64,000 nucleotides of DNA from DATLLJ01 sp035537875. GTDB lineage: Bacteria > Acidobacteriota > Vicinamibacteria > Vicinamibacterales > CAVVIG01. The stretch spans positions 124,001 through 188,000 of the forward strand of contig DATLLJ010000002.1 of NCBI GenBank assembly GCA_035537875.1, read 5' to 3'. The notes under the pieces are model-generated. The model was not told where the DNA came from. It made no database searches and saw nothing but the letters and a program-made list of their open reading frames with translations. Positions 16,627 to 25,253 of the stretch are shown here, one piece after another; within the stretch, counting starts at the first letter, position 1, and each line of letters opens with the position of its first letter. A program made the translations under genes and the position numbers.

Positions 16627-17430
16627 ATGGCACTGAGAGATGGCTCGGTCGGCGTGGTTTCCCTGGCGTTCGCCGCCACCGCGATGGTCCTGCTCTCGCA
16701 GAACCCGGCGGCGCAGACGCCAGTCGAGCACAGCTCCGAGGCTCGGTTCCAGCTGGACGTTCGTGCTCCCGATGCGGCTATCGCGAGCTACCTGCCGGCG
16801 GGCTTCACGCTCAATGTCGCGACGCAGGGAGCCGCCAAGGACTGCAATCTGCGCGTGGTGTTCATCGACCGCGTGACGATCAACGCGCCGGACGGCAAGC
16901 CCGCGGGCAGAACCGGCTCGAATCGGCTCGTCTATTTGATTGTCCCTGTCAGAGATCCAAGCGGAACCAACGCGCAACTCGTCATCGGCGGCCTGACCGA
17001 AGACCCGGCCGATGCGCCCGGCCCGTTTGGCGTGTACCTGCCGGCCACGATCCACACAATGCAGCGCTCGACATCGAGTACCGCCAAGGGCGGCAGCAGC
17101 ACCATCCTCGATTCACAGGACTGGGTCTTTGCGGCCGCGACGGGGGAGCATCTCGAACTGCACATCAGGTACGAGCGCGGCGTCGCCAACAAAGCCAACC
17201 CGACGGAGACCAAGTTCTATTCCGCCAAGACGCCGGGGTTCTTTCAAATCTCCCGAGACGAACGCGTGCTCGACATCCTGCGAAACGTCACCACGAATCC
17301 TCCCGATCGCGTGAAGGAGTTTTCGTTCAAAGCCTCGGGCGGCAGCTACGCCAAGTTGTTCGACGGGACCGAGAAGCTGTTGAGCTGGGACAACATCCTC
17401 TGGATCAACCGCAACGTTTCCATACCCTAG
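16627..17430 (+). CDS. secreted protein of unknown function, remotely acetoacetate-decarboxylase-like
   Basis: 267 residues starting with a signal peptide (SLAFAATAMVLLSQNPAAQ). The mature part has alternating beta segments: FQLDVRAPDAAIASYLPAGFTLNV, LRVVFIDRVTIN, NRLVYLIVPVRD, FGVYLPATIH, LELHIRYERG and KTPGFFQISRDERVLDILRN. An opening that speaks of a 'YLPAGF', followed by a lipocalin-like barrel, recalls acetoacetate decarboxylase-fold proteins, but I see no confident catalytic lysine. AAGGAGG precedes ATG 16627. It is convergent with the next gene, only 11 bp apart. Confidence 0.7.
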   Translation: MALRDGSVGVVSLAFAATAMVLLSQNPAAQTPVEHSSEARFQLDVRAPDAAIASYLPAGFTLNVATQGAAKDCNLRVVFIDRVTINAPDGKPAGRTGSNRLVYLIVPVRDPSGTNAQLVIGGLTEDPADAPGPFGVYLPATIHTMQRSTSSTAKGGSSTILDSQDWVFAAATGEHLELHIRYERGVANKANPTETKFYSAKTPGFFQISRDERVLDILRNVTTNPPDRVKEFSFKASGGSYAKLFDGTEKLLSWDNILWINRNVSIP

Positions 17431-17441
17431 GCGGAATCTGG

Positions 17442-18578
17442 TCATCGCTCCAGTCCGTACGTCTTGCTGAAGCCGTTCCGGGCGTTGGTCACCGTGAACG
17501 ACCCATCCGCCCGTGCCGAAACCTTGATCCAGTAGGCCGGCCCGTTGTGAGCCGGAGGAGGCGGCGTCGCCGGTCCTGCCTGGGGCGGTGTCATCGCCGC
17601 GATCGGCATCGCCGGCTGCGGCTCGTCGATGGGGTTCGCGATGAAAAGTCCGGGGACGGTGAATTCCTGGCCGCTCAGCAGCGAGAAGTGGAGCTGCCAG
17701 AGATCCTCGAGCCCGGGAGCCGAATGGATGATCTTCATCGCATCGGGCTGCCCTCCTTTCCGCGTCCCGTTGTTCATGATGGCCACGCGCGCACCGAGCG
17801 CGTGCACCAGCACCTCCGAATTCGAAACCGGCTGCCCGTGATGTGACACGACGAACAGGTCCACGGTGCCCACGCGATTGTTCGGGCACATCAGGTCGAA
17901 TTCCTTGTTCCATGTCAGATCGCCGAGGTGCGCGACCCGGAAGTCGCCGAAGGTGACGATGCTGCCCACGGACTGGGCATTCTCGGTGCGATCGACGTCC
18001 TGAGGCTTGAATCCGGCGCAGTGCGGGTTCGGTCGGCCGGATCCCGAAAGCGGCGTCTTGATCGTTTCGCCAGCCGACGTGACGATGCGCCAGTCGAGAT
18101 CGGCGACATCGACGCGATCGCCCGGTTTCACGATCGTATGTTTCGACTTCCCGTACAGCGCGGGATACGTCTTCTGGAGAAACTCGTCGACGGCAGCCCC
18201 CGCCTGCACGTTCTGGCCGTGGTCGATGTAATGGCGAATCGGAATGCGCCCCGCCAGTTCGGCCATCGCGCCAAAATGATCGCCGTGGTAATGGGTCGTG
18301 ATGAGGTGATCGATCTGTGTGAGACCGGCGTCCTTGACGGCGGCCATGATGCGATCGGCATCCCGGGCCGCGGCGGCGCCACCGTTCCCCGTGTCGATGA
18401 GCACCGATCCACCTGAGGGTGAGACGAACAGCGTGGCATTGCCACCTTCCACGTCCACGAGGTAGATGCTCATCGTCCGCGGGTTCTGGGCTCGCGCCGC
18501 ACCTTGAGCCTGCGCAGGATTCTGAGCGTAGGCCGCGCACACCCCGGCGACCGCCGCCAACGCCTTCGCTACGCGCAT
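17442..18578 (-). CDS. secreted ComEC/Rec2-type metallo-beta-lactamase-fold protein
   Basis: 378 residues with an N-terminal signal (LAAVAGVCAAYAQNPAQAQG). The MBL core is of the ComEC-nuclease type: MSIYLVDVEGGNATLFVSP, VLIDTGNGG, HLITTHYHGDHFGAM (HxHxDH), FRVAHLGDLTWN, DLFVVSHHGQPVSN. A Pro-rich linker (about 325-345) leads to a short C-terminal beta domain (AYWIKVSARADGSFTV). ComEC-like relatives degrade nucleic acid or phosphoesters; here the target is unknown. It shares the strand with the PrpD-like gene 14 bp upstream. Confidence 0.85.
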   Translation of the reverse strand: MRVAKALAAVAGVCAAYAQNPAQAQGAARAQNPRTMSIYLVDVEGGNATLFVSPSGGSVLIDTGNGGAAAARDADRIMAAVKDAGLTQIDHLITTHYHGDHFGAMAELAGRIPIRHYIDHGQNVQAGAAVDEFLQKTYPALYGKSKHTIVKPGDRVDVADLDWRIVTSAGETIKTPLSGSGRPNPHCAGFKPQDVDRTENAQSVGSIVTFGDFRVAHLGDLTWNKEFDLMCPNNRVGTVDLFVVSHHGQPVSNSEVLVHALGARVAIMNNGTRKGGQPDAMKIIHSAPGLEDLWQLHFSLLSGQEFTVPGLFIANPIDEPQPAMPIAAMTPPQAGPATPPPPAHNGPAYWIKVSARADGSFTVTNARNGFSKTYGLER

Positions 18579-18592
18579 GACACGCTCCTTGT

Positions 18593-20116
18593 CTAGAGTG
18601 TGAGCAACGATCTCAGATCGCGCAGGTTCGCGACCCCTTCGAGCGCGTTCACCCGCTGGATGATCGCCTCCGTGCGCCGGGCGCCCAGAACCGGCTCGAT
18701 GAGCCCCCTGGCCTTCTCGTTGACGGCGTCGGTATTCAACGGGTTCTCTTTGGTTCCGGGAGGGTGGCGCGTGAAGTGGCTCACCGTGCGCCCGTCACGG
18801 AGCGTCACCTCGACGAGGCCGCTCCGCGGCGCTTCGGGAACCATCAGTGCCCGATCGGCAACGAGCTGCACACGGTCCTTCGCAGCGCGGATCTGCGGGT
18901 CCTCCATCCGCTCGTGCGAATGGCTGTCCGCGAACGACAACGTACCATCCACCAGGGCCACGGCGATGACGTACTGAAGATTGACGTCGGGCATCGCCCG
19001 ATTGTCGACGATCGCGGCCCCGTCGGCGGGGAGCTTGACGACAATCCGTTCGACGTTGCCCGGGTTGAGGCCGTGCTCCCGGCGCAGCGTCAGGAACGCA
19101 TCGAGAGGAGCCTGAATCGGGTAGCCCACCGAGAAGGTCTTGATGGCCGTCTCGGTGACGAAGAACCGCTCGCCGAGGTCGGCCACCATCTGTTCGGGAT
19201 TCGGCTCCGTGGAGAGCGCTTCAATCATGTTGTGCTCGCCGTCGAGCACCTCCTCGACTCCGGTGAAACCCATCTGGACCATCATTGCCGCGGTGACGCC
19301 GTTTCGGGCGCCCATGCCGGCGAAGTCGAACGCCTTTTCGATGTGCTCGGGATCCCGGGCCCAGCTCCAGATCCCCGACACCTGCTGCGCGGCATAAGAC
19401 AGCGCGTATCGCATGCCCGCCTCATCGAGCCGGGCCATCGACGCCGCGGCACCGGCCGCGCCAAATGTCGCGCTCGTTCCTTCCGCGCTGCGATGCGTAG
19501 CCCGGACGTGATCGGGCCCGAGAGCGAGAAGAAAACGGCAGCACAAGTCGTAGCCGAGCGCGACCGCTTTGAGCAGATCCACGCCGGATCTCCCCTCTTT
19601 CTCGCCGACCGCCAGGGCCGCTGGCACGACGGCACATCCTGGATGGGCCTTCGTGATCGGCTCGAAGTCGTCGGTCTCATCGGCGTGACCGAACATCGCG
19701 TTGGTCAGCGCGGCGTTGACCGCGGACGTCCGGATATCAGTCGTGAACACCGATGCCTCGGGCACGCCCCCCTGGGCGCGCACGTAGCGAATTGCCATCT
19801 CGCCGGGCTTGAGACGCGCGCCCGACACCATCGCGCCGATGGTATCGAGGACTCGGTGCTTGGTCTCACGTGCGACGTCGGGCGGGAGTTGACGATCCCG
19901 GGCGCTGACCATGTAGCGGGCAACACGGCTGGTAATGTCGGCGGGCACACGTGGCGCCGACCCCGCACCCTCTTGTCGGGATCTCAATGCCGAAGCACCG
20001 CTGGCGCTCGAGGCCGGCATCGCTGCGGCGGCGATGAGACCGCCTGCTCCCCGGAGCAGCCGCCTCCGCGTCACGACCCGGTCGTCGTCTTTCGGTGGCG
20101 CGGGATTCTGTTTCAT
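18593..20116 (-). CDS. MmgE/PrpD-family protein with Tat signal
   Basis: 507 residues. An N-terminal RRRLLRGAGGLIAAAAMPAS segment is a twin-arginine signal. The body is MmgE/PrpD: HRVLDTIGAMVSGARL, NAMFGHADETDDFEP, HPGCAVVPAALAVGEKEG, and IVDNRAMPDVNLQYVIAVALVDG. Known members are 2-methylcitrate dehydratases and cis-aconitate decarboxylases in the cytoplasm. A Tat-exported member points to a different, periplasmic substrate. The ATG at 20116 has GGAG 8 nt upstream. It lies 31 bp downstream of the SDR gene and 14 bp upstream of the MBL gene. Confidence 0.88.
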   Translation of the reverse strand: MKQNPAPPKDDDRVVTRRRLLRGAGGLIAAAAMPASSASGASALRSRQEGAGSAPRVPADITSRVARYMVSARDRQLPPDVARETKHRVLDTIGAMVSGARLKPGEMAIRYVRAQGGVPEASVFTTDIRTSAVNAALTNAMFGHADETDDFEPITKAHPGCAVVPAALAVGEKEGRSGVDLLKAVALGYDLCCRFLLALGPDHVRATHRSAEGTSATFGAAGAAASMARLDEAGMRYALSYAAQQVSGIWSWARDPEHIEKAFDFAGMGARNGVTAAMMVQMGFTGVEEVLDGEHNMIEALSTEPNPEQMVADLGERFFVTETAIKTFSVGYPIQAPLDAFLTLRREHGLNPGNVERIVVKLPADGAAIVDNRAMPDVNLQYVIAVALVDGTLSFADSHSHERMEDPQIRAAKDRVQLVADRALMVPEAPRSGLVEVTLRDGRTVSHFTRHPPGTKENPLNTDAVNEKARGLIEPVLGARRTEAIIQRVNALEGVANLRDLRSLLTL

Positions 20117-20147
20117 GACTGCGCTCCCGTTCGTGTCCGAAGCTCGG

Positions 20148-20981
20148 TTAAGAGGCGACGAGCTGCTCGGTCCGCTCCCACAGCTCCCGCCCGAGTGCCT
20201 CGTCATCCGCAAGGGGGTTGCACCGGCTCTCCCGGCACTTGTCATAGTAACGCCCGCTGACACCGCGCAGTTCGGGTGCCGTCGCACAATAGAGCGGCGT
20301 GCGCGCTCCCTGCTCGTTGGACAGCATGAAGAGCTTCAGCACCACCTGCAAGGGCTTCGGCAGGGCGCGCCAGACGTTCGACGCCACTGCCCCAGGGTGA
20401 AGAGCATAGGTCGTAACGGTCGTGCCGGCGAGACGGCGCGCGAGCTCCTTCGCGTGGAGCACGTTCATCAGCTTCGTCATCGCGTAGTCGGCAAAGCCGC
20501 TCCGCTTTGCGACCGTTCGACGGGACAACACGGACCAGTCGACGGCTTTGGGCCGGAGGTGCGCCATGCTGGAGATGTTCACGATTCGACCCTCAGCCGA
20601 CGCTCGCAGCCGCGAAAGCAGCAATTCCGTGAGCAGGAACGGGCCGATGTGATTCGTCGCGTAGGTCAGATCGAATCCATCCCTGCTGAGGCCATTCGTC
20701 CCCGCCACCCCGGCGTTGTTGACGAGCACGTCCAGCGGACGCCCAGTCGCCAGGAACGACTCCGCGGCCCGACGCACGGAGCTCAGGTCGGAGACGTCAG
20801 CGTGAAGAAACATCGCGTCCAGATCAGGGAATCGCGCACGCATGCCCTCCAGCACCGGCATCATGCGCGCTTCCGAACGCGCCAGCAGGACCAGCCGTGC
20901 CCGCCGGGCCGCGAGCGCCTCGGCGAGCGCGCGGCCGATGCCTGAATTCGCGCCGGTTACCAGGAAGGTGCGCCCTTCCAT
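20148..20981 (-). CDS. short-chain dehydrogenase/reductase, retinol-dehydrogenase-like
   Basis: 277 residues. The NAD(P) motif TGANSGIG (about residues 9-16), NNAGV (about 93-97), a serine in IVNISSMA and the catalytic YAMTK (Tyr-x-x-x-Lys) are all present. The C-terminal LHPGAVASNVWR block is typical of the retinol dehydrogenase/WWOX-like branch. NADPH-dependent reduction of a carbonyl is the expected reaction; the substrate is open. It lies 10 bp after the aldolase gene and 31 bp before the PrpD-like gene, so the three may form one unit. Confidence 0.88.
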   Translation of the reverse strand: MEGRTFLVTGANSGIGRALAEALAARRARLVLLARSEARMMPVLEGMRARFPDLDAMFLHADVSDLSSVRRAAESFLATGRPLDVLVNNAGVAGTNGLSRDGFDLTYATNHIGPFLLTELLLSRLRASAEGRIVNISSMAHLRPKAVDWSVLSRRTVAKRSGFADYAMTKLMNVLHAKELARRLAGTTVTTYALHPGAVASNVWRALPKPLQVVLKLFMLSNEQGARTPLYCATAPELRGVSGRYYDKCRESRCNPLADDEALGRELWERTEQLVAS

Positions 20982-20991
20982 GTCGGTCGCA

Positions 20992-22062
20992 TCACGGTTT
21001 TGGCGGTGGTGCAGCGAAGGGTCCCACTTCCGGTTTGCCTTGTGTGTTCATCAGCGGCCCGAGCTCCTCGGCCACCCCGCGCGTGATCGCGGCCGTTTCG
21101 CTGCCCGCCTGAAAGCAGGTGAAGTCGGGCCGGTCTCGCCAGGCCAGGGGACCGCACAGCCTCACGCCCGCCTTCACTGCCGCATCGTGGACGATGTTGA
21201 TGGCCCGCTCGTAGTCCGGTGTGCCTTGTCTGAAACCTGTGAAGTTGCCGAGGTCCCCGCTCGCGGCGAACAGCGCGCTGACGCCGGGGACCTTGGCAAT
21301 GTCATCGGCGTTCTTCAATCCCTCGAGCGTCTCGATCATCAGGATCAGCACGATGTTGTCGTTGATGGTGTTCCGATATCCCCCGGGGACGCCGCCCCAC
21401 ATCGTGGCGTCGAAGGCCTGACCGCCGCCGTTGCTGCGGCGTCCGAGCGGCGGGAAGTAAGTCCAGTTACGCGCCTCGATCGCCTCGGCCACCGTGTCGA
21501 CCGTGGGCACGACGATGACGAGAGCGCCGGCGTCCACGGCGTGCTGGATCTCGCGTTCCTCGGCAAACGCGACGCGGACGCCTGGCACCGCCTTCGCGGA
21601 CGGACAGGTCCGCCACATTCGCGCGGCCGCCTGCCAGTCGCGCTGGTCGTGCTGCATCTCGGTCCAGATGAAGTCGTAGCCGGCATTCGCCATGGCGCAG
21701 TAGGTGGCCGGGTCGGTGGCGCTGAAGAGCGTGCCCCCCGTCACCTTGCCGCCCTGCATCAGCTTGAGCTTGACCGGGTTCCAGATCTTCGAACCCGGAG
21801 GCGGATTGAACGCCGGGCCGTACTTCCACGTGGCCGGGTCGAACGGCCCCTGGTTGACGGCTGCAGGCGGCGCGACTGCCTTGGAGTTGCTGTCGGTGCC
21901 CGCCGGCGCAGCCAGGGGGAACTTCGTCGCTCCGGCATCCGGGTTGCTGGCGTACGGATCGGCGGTCGCCGGCTTCTGCGTCTCCGGGCCCGGCGCCTGG
22001 GCCGCGAGCGTCGCGAACGCAAGAGCCGTGGAGACGACGACTGCGGTGAAAAGATGCCTCAC
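20992..22062 (-). CDS. exported HpcH/HpaI-family aldolase
   Basis: About 356 residues. A signal peptide (FTAVVVSTALAFATLAAQA) comes first, then a low-complexity linker, then a class II HpcH/HpaI aldolase barrel: NAGYDFIWTEMQHDQRDW, PGVRVAFAEEREIQHAVDAGALVIVVPTVDT, LILMIETLEGLKNADDIAKVPGVSALFAASGDLG. The metal-binding Glu (MIET) and Asp (SGDL) are kept. These enzymes cleave 2-keto-acid aldols in the cytoplasm, so export is unusual. AAGGAGG lies 6 nt before GTG 22062 and directly abuts ATG 22068, so GTG is the more likely start. Confidence 0.82.
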   Translation of the reverse strand: MRHLFTAVVVSTALAFATLAAQAPGPETQKPATADPYASNPDAGATKFPLAAPAGTDSNSKAVAPPAAVNQGPFDPATWKYGPAFNPPPGSKIWNPVKLKLMQGGKVTGGTLFSATDPATYCAMANAGYDFIWTEMQHDQRDWQAAARMWRTCPSAKAVPGVRVAFAEEREIQHAVDAGALVIVVPTVDTVAEAIEARNWTYFPPLGRRSNGGGQAFDATMWGGVPGGYRNTINDNIVLILMIETLEGLKNADDIAKVPGVSALFAASGDLGNFTGFRQGTPDYERAINIVHDAAVKAGVRLCGPLAWRDRPDFTCFQAGSETAAITRGVAEELGPLMNTQGKPEVGPFAAPPPKP

Positions 22063-22148
22063 GACCATCCTCCTTGAATCGAGCGCGGCGCGCATCACAG
22101 GCGGCGCATCACGATCTCACGGGCCGTCGTCGCGCGCAAGCCGAAGCG

Positions 22149-22691
22149 TCAGGCGCCCCCGAGCCGCTTTTCGAAGCATCGGAAGACGCCTTTTCTGAAC
22201 GTCACGCTGCCGGCGTCGTGATAGCCCAGACCCTGATAGAGCCGAAGCGCCCTCGGATTGGCGGTGAACGCATCGAGCCGGAGGACGTCGCACCCGCCTT
22301 CGGTCGCCAGCCGCTCGGCGAACCCCATGAGCTCGCGGGCGAGGCCCCGTCCCTGAAACCAGGGATCGACCATGAGCCGGTGGACGACCGCGATCCTCGC
22401 TCCAGCGATCGTCCAGGGGACATCCGCGTATTCCGGGTTCTGATAGTCGTTGAGGACCAGGCAGCCTACGAGCCGGTCTTCGTGGAGCCAGGCGAGATGC
22501 AAAGTGCGCTCGCGCGCGTCGGCGAGCAGCGTCGCCCGGTCCGGGTAGATGTCGTCCCACTGCTCGATGCCCGCCTGACGCATCGCCCGAATGCAATCGG
22601 CAACGAGCTGCATGACCGCATTGAGGTCATCCGGTTCCGCCCGCCGGATCGACAGGGTATCAGCGGCCGAAAACCGGCGATCGCTCTCCAC
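22149..22691 (-). CDS. GNAT-family N-acetyltransferase
   Basis: 180 residues. The GNAT core is visible: LSIRRAEPDDLNAVMQLV, GCLVLND, VVHRLMVDPWFQGRGLARELMGFAE (acetyl-CoA motif A with Q-x-x-G-x-G/A), LRLDAFTANPRALRLYQGLGYHDAG. The GTG at 22691 shares one base with the TAG of the upstream gene (TAGTG), implying coupling. The acceptor substrate is unknown. Confidence 0.85.
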   Translation of the reverse strand: MESDRRFSAADTLSIRRAEPDDLNAVMQLVADCIRAMRQAGIEQWDDIYPDRATLLADARERTLHLAWLHEDRLVGCLVLNDYQNPEYADVPWTIAGARIAVVHRLMVDPWFQGRGLARELMGFAERLATEGGCDVLRLDAFTANPRALRLYQGLGYHDAGSVTFRKGVFRCFEKRLGGA

Positions 22692-23329
22692 TATCGAAGA
22701 AGCTTGAAGGCGTGCGCCCACTCCTGGCGCAGAAACCCGGGGATGCACCAGAGGATGCACAGCGGCTCGATCGCACGAGCCGCTTCGACGCCCCCCATGT
22801 CCGCCGTTTCCCAGCCGAATTGATCGAGGATCGTCTTCACGGCCCTCTTGGCGCCGTCGTCGTTACCGCAGATGAACATCGTCGGCTTGCCGCCCTTGAA
22901 CTGCGGGTTCACCATCAGCGCGTTGCCGATCGAGTTGAATGCCTTGACGAACCGGGCGCCGGCGAACTCGCGTTGCAGCCGTTCCATCAGCGATTCGTCA
23001 AGGGTGGTGAAGAACTTCAACACGCCGTTCTGCGGAGCAGCGTCGGCGATGGGATTGGTGGTGTCGATGACCGTCTTGCCTTGCAGCTGACTGGTGCCAG
23101 CCGCCCGCAGGGCATCGGCCGCTGCGGTGCCCTTGACGGCCAGCACCACGAGTTCACCGAACCCCGCGGCGTCCGCAACGCCGCCGACCACACCCGTCGG
23201 ATTCTTCGCGAGCCAATCCGCGAGCTTGGCGGGCTGCCGCGTACCGAGCATGACCTGATGGCCGTGCGACAGAAAGCCTGCCGCGAGAGCCTTCGCGACA
23301 GCGCCCGAACCAAGAATGCCTATCTTCAT
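22691..23329 (-). CDS. NADPH-dependent F420 reductase-like (NAD(P)-binding) protein
   Basis: 212 residues. MKIGILGSGAVAKALAAGF is a Rossmann GxGxxA/G nucleotide motif at the very N-terminus. It is followed by HQVMLGTRQPAKL and VIDTTNPIAD, then VKAFNSIGN, the pattern of the F420-NADP reductase/'NADP oxidoreductase coenzyme F420-dependent' family, which includes many members that use only NADPH. ATG 23329 has AGGA 7 nt upstream. It is likely cotranscribed with the GNAT gene (1-nt overlap). Whether F420 is made in this organism cannot be told here. Confidence 0.85.
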   Translation of the reverse strand: MKIGILGSGAVAKALAAGFLSHGHQVMLGTRQPAKLADWLAKNPTGVVGGVADAAGFGELVVLAVKGTAAADALRAAGTSQLQGKTVIDTTNPIADAAPQNGVLKFFTTLDESLMERLQREFAGARFVKAFNSIGNALMVNPQFKGGKPTMFICGNDDGAKRAVKTILDQFGWETADMGGVEAARAIEPLCILWCIPGFLRQEWAHAFKLLR

Positions 23330-23476
23330 GGACAGATCCTGCGTACGCTCGGTCGGAAACGACCGAATGTCGGTTAGGCCACGCCCTGCGACTGCTGCTT
23401 CATGAATTCCTGGAAGCGCTTCTGCACCTGAGATCGAAGCCCCACACGATGGCACTTGGCGAAACGGAGCGCAAGC

Positions 23477-24100
<624 letters not shown>

Positions 24101-24113
24101 CTGGTCACGTCGA

Positions 24114-24587
24114 TCAACCCGTGATGGTGCAGAGCTCGGTCGTGATGGCAATCGCGGACCGAAGCGAGCGATAGACCGGGCATTTTTCCTTGAACACGTC
24201 GTGCGCCCGTTCGGCGACGCTGATCTGATCGGGAAATACGCCCGTCAACGTCAGCACGACGTGAACGCGTCGAAGCACCAGAACCCCCTCTTCGACCTCG
24301 ACCTCGCCGTGCGCCACGGCCGTGAGACGTTCGCCCGAAGCGTCGATGTTGCGCGCCTCCAGCGCGCCCCCCAGGGTACCGATGAGTCAACCACCGACGG
24401 CTGCGATCACGTAATCGATGGTCGTGGCATGTGGCTCCGGCACATCGCCCTTGAAGCCGTAGTGACGGGCAATCGCGCCGTGGGTGCCGAAGCGCACGGG
24501 CTCGGGTTCGGTCGGGAGCTTCGCCAGACGCAGCGGCCCCTTGATGCGGGTCAATGGGATTTCAGCTCTGTAGACCACGTCACCCAT
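24114..24587 (-). CDS. OsmC-family peroxiredoxin-like protein with in-frame TGA at the catalytic Cys (candidate selenoprotein)
   Basis: Reads as 157 residues if the TGA at 24387-24389 is decoded. Residues 1-66 (MGDVVYRAEIPL ... IDYVIAAVGG) and 68-157 (LIGTLGGALEARNID ... ELCTITG) lie in one frame and together give a complete OsmC protein of normal length. The TGA is codon 67 and occupies the peroxidatic cysteine of the GG-C-xxGT motif. The second catalytic cysteine (KEKCPVY, Cys136) is intact. OsmC proteins reduce organic and hydrogen peroxides with this pair. A hairpin of SECIS type follows the TGA (24351-24367). The gene sits between a PfpI gene (14 bp) and TMEM175 (13 bp). The alternative is a single nonsense mutation or sequencing error; a frameshift is excluded because the frame does not change. 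Confidence 0.85.
24351..24367 (-). promoter_or_regulatory. putative bacterial SECIS hairpin
   Basis: On the minus strand, 19 nt after the in-frame TGA, GCGCGC pairs with GCGCGC around the 5-nt loop TGGAG. The apical loop begins 25 nt after the TGA and has G at its second position. The known bacterial model asks for a stem of at least a few bp, a small apical loop with a G in the first two positions, and about 16-37 nt between UGA and the loop; all are met. In a GC-rich coding region such hairpins also arise by chance, so this is supporting evidence, not proof. Confidence 0.6.
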
Positions 24588-24601
24588 GTCGATCCAACGC
24601 G

Positions 24602-25198
24602 CTAGACGGCGCTCAACGATGCGTGCTCGATGCGCGTCCCGAGCACCGCCAGAAACTGAGCAATCCAGTTCGGGTGCGCCGGCCACGCGGGTGCAGTTAC
24701 GAAATTACCGTCCGTCACGGCACCATCGACGTCGATGGCCGCGTACGTGGCTCCGGCCAGTTCCACTTCCGGCGAGCAGGCCGGATAGGCGCTGATCCGA
24801 CGGCCCGCGATCACGTTCGCAGCCGCCAGCAGCTGCGCGCCGTGACAAATCGCAGCGATCGGCTTGTTGCTGCGGGCGAACTGTCTGACGAGATCCAGAA
24901 CCCTGGCGTTCAGACGGAGATACTCGGGCGCACGACCGCCGGGAATCACGAGGGCGTCGTAGTCCCGCTCGCGGACTTCGTCGAAGGTGGCATTGAGGGT
25001 GAAGTTATGGCCGGGCTTCTCTGAGTACGTCTGATCACCCTCGAAATCGTGCACAGCGGTCCGGACCGTCTGCCCGGCCGACTTGCCTGGACAGACAGCC
25101 TCAACGGTGTGCCCGACGGCGCGGAGCGCCTGAAAAGGCACCATCACCTCGTAGTCTTCGACGAAATCGCCGACCAGCATCAGTATCTTCTTCGCCAT
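24602..25198 (-). CDS. DJ-1/PfpI-family protein
   Basis: 198 residues. MAKKILMLVGDFVEDYEVMVPFQAL opens the flavodoxin-like fold with the conserved Glu/Asp. AAICHGAQLL (about residue 112) carries the nucleophile-elbow cysteine, and ISAYPACSPEVELAGA follows. The family includes glyoxalases/deglycases, proteases and stress chaperones; this branch (long, with a DFEGDQTYSEKPGHNF-type insertion) is often annotated as a PfpI protease or glutamine-amidotransferase-like protein. ATG 25198 has GGGGAGG 5 nt upstream. It is the first gene of the tight PfpI-OsmC-TMEM175 run, which supports a role in oxidative or electrophile stress. Confidence 0.9.
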   Translation of the reverse strand: MAKKILMLVGDFVEDYEVMVPFQALRAVGHTVEAVCPGKSAGQTVRTAVHDFEGDQTYSEKPGHNFTLNATFDEVRERDYDALVIPGGRAPEYLRLNARVLDLVRQFARSNKPIAAICHGAQLLAAANVIAGRRISAYPACSPEVELAGATYAAIDVDGAVTDGNFVTAPAWPAHPNWIAQFLAVLGTRIEHASLSAV

Positions 25199-25253
25199 CC
25201 CGACCTCCCCTGGATCATCGTATCGCTGCCTCGTCGCCGTCAACGCCACGGAG

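Noticed and set aside
18764..20260. 498-codon plus-strand open frame
   Set aside because: Antisense to the MmgE/PrpD gene; composition is Arg/His-rich without recognisable motifs.
24114..24587. Frameshifted OsmC pseudogene
   Set aside because: Both halves are in the same frame with exactly one codon (TGA) between them; no insertion or deletion is needed, and the rest of the gene is intact.
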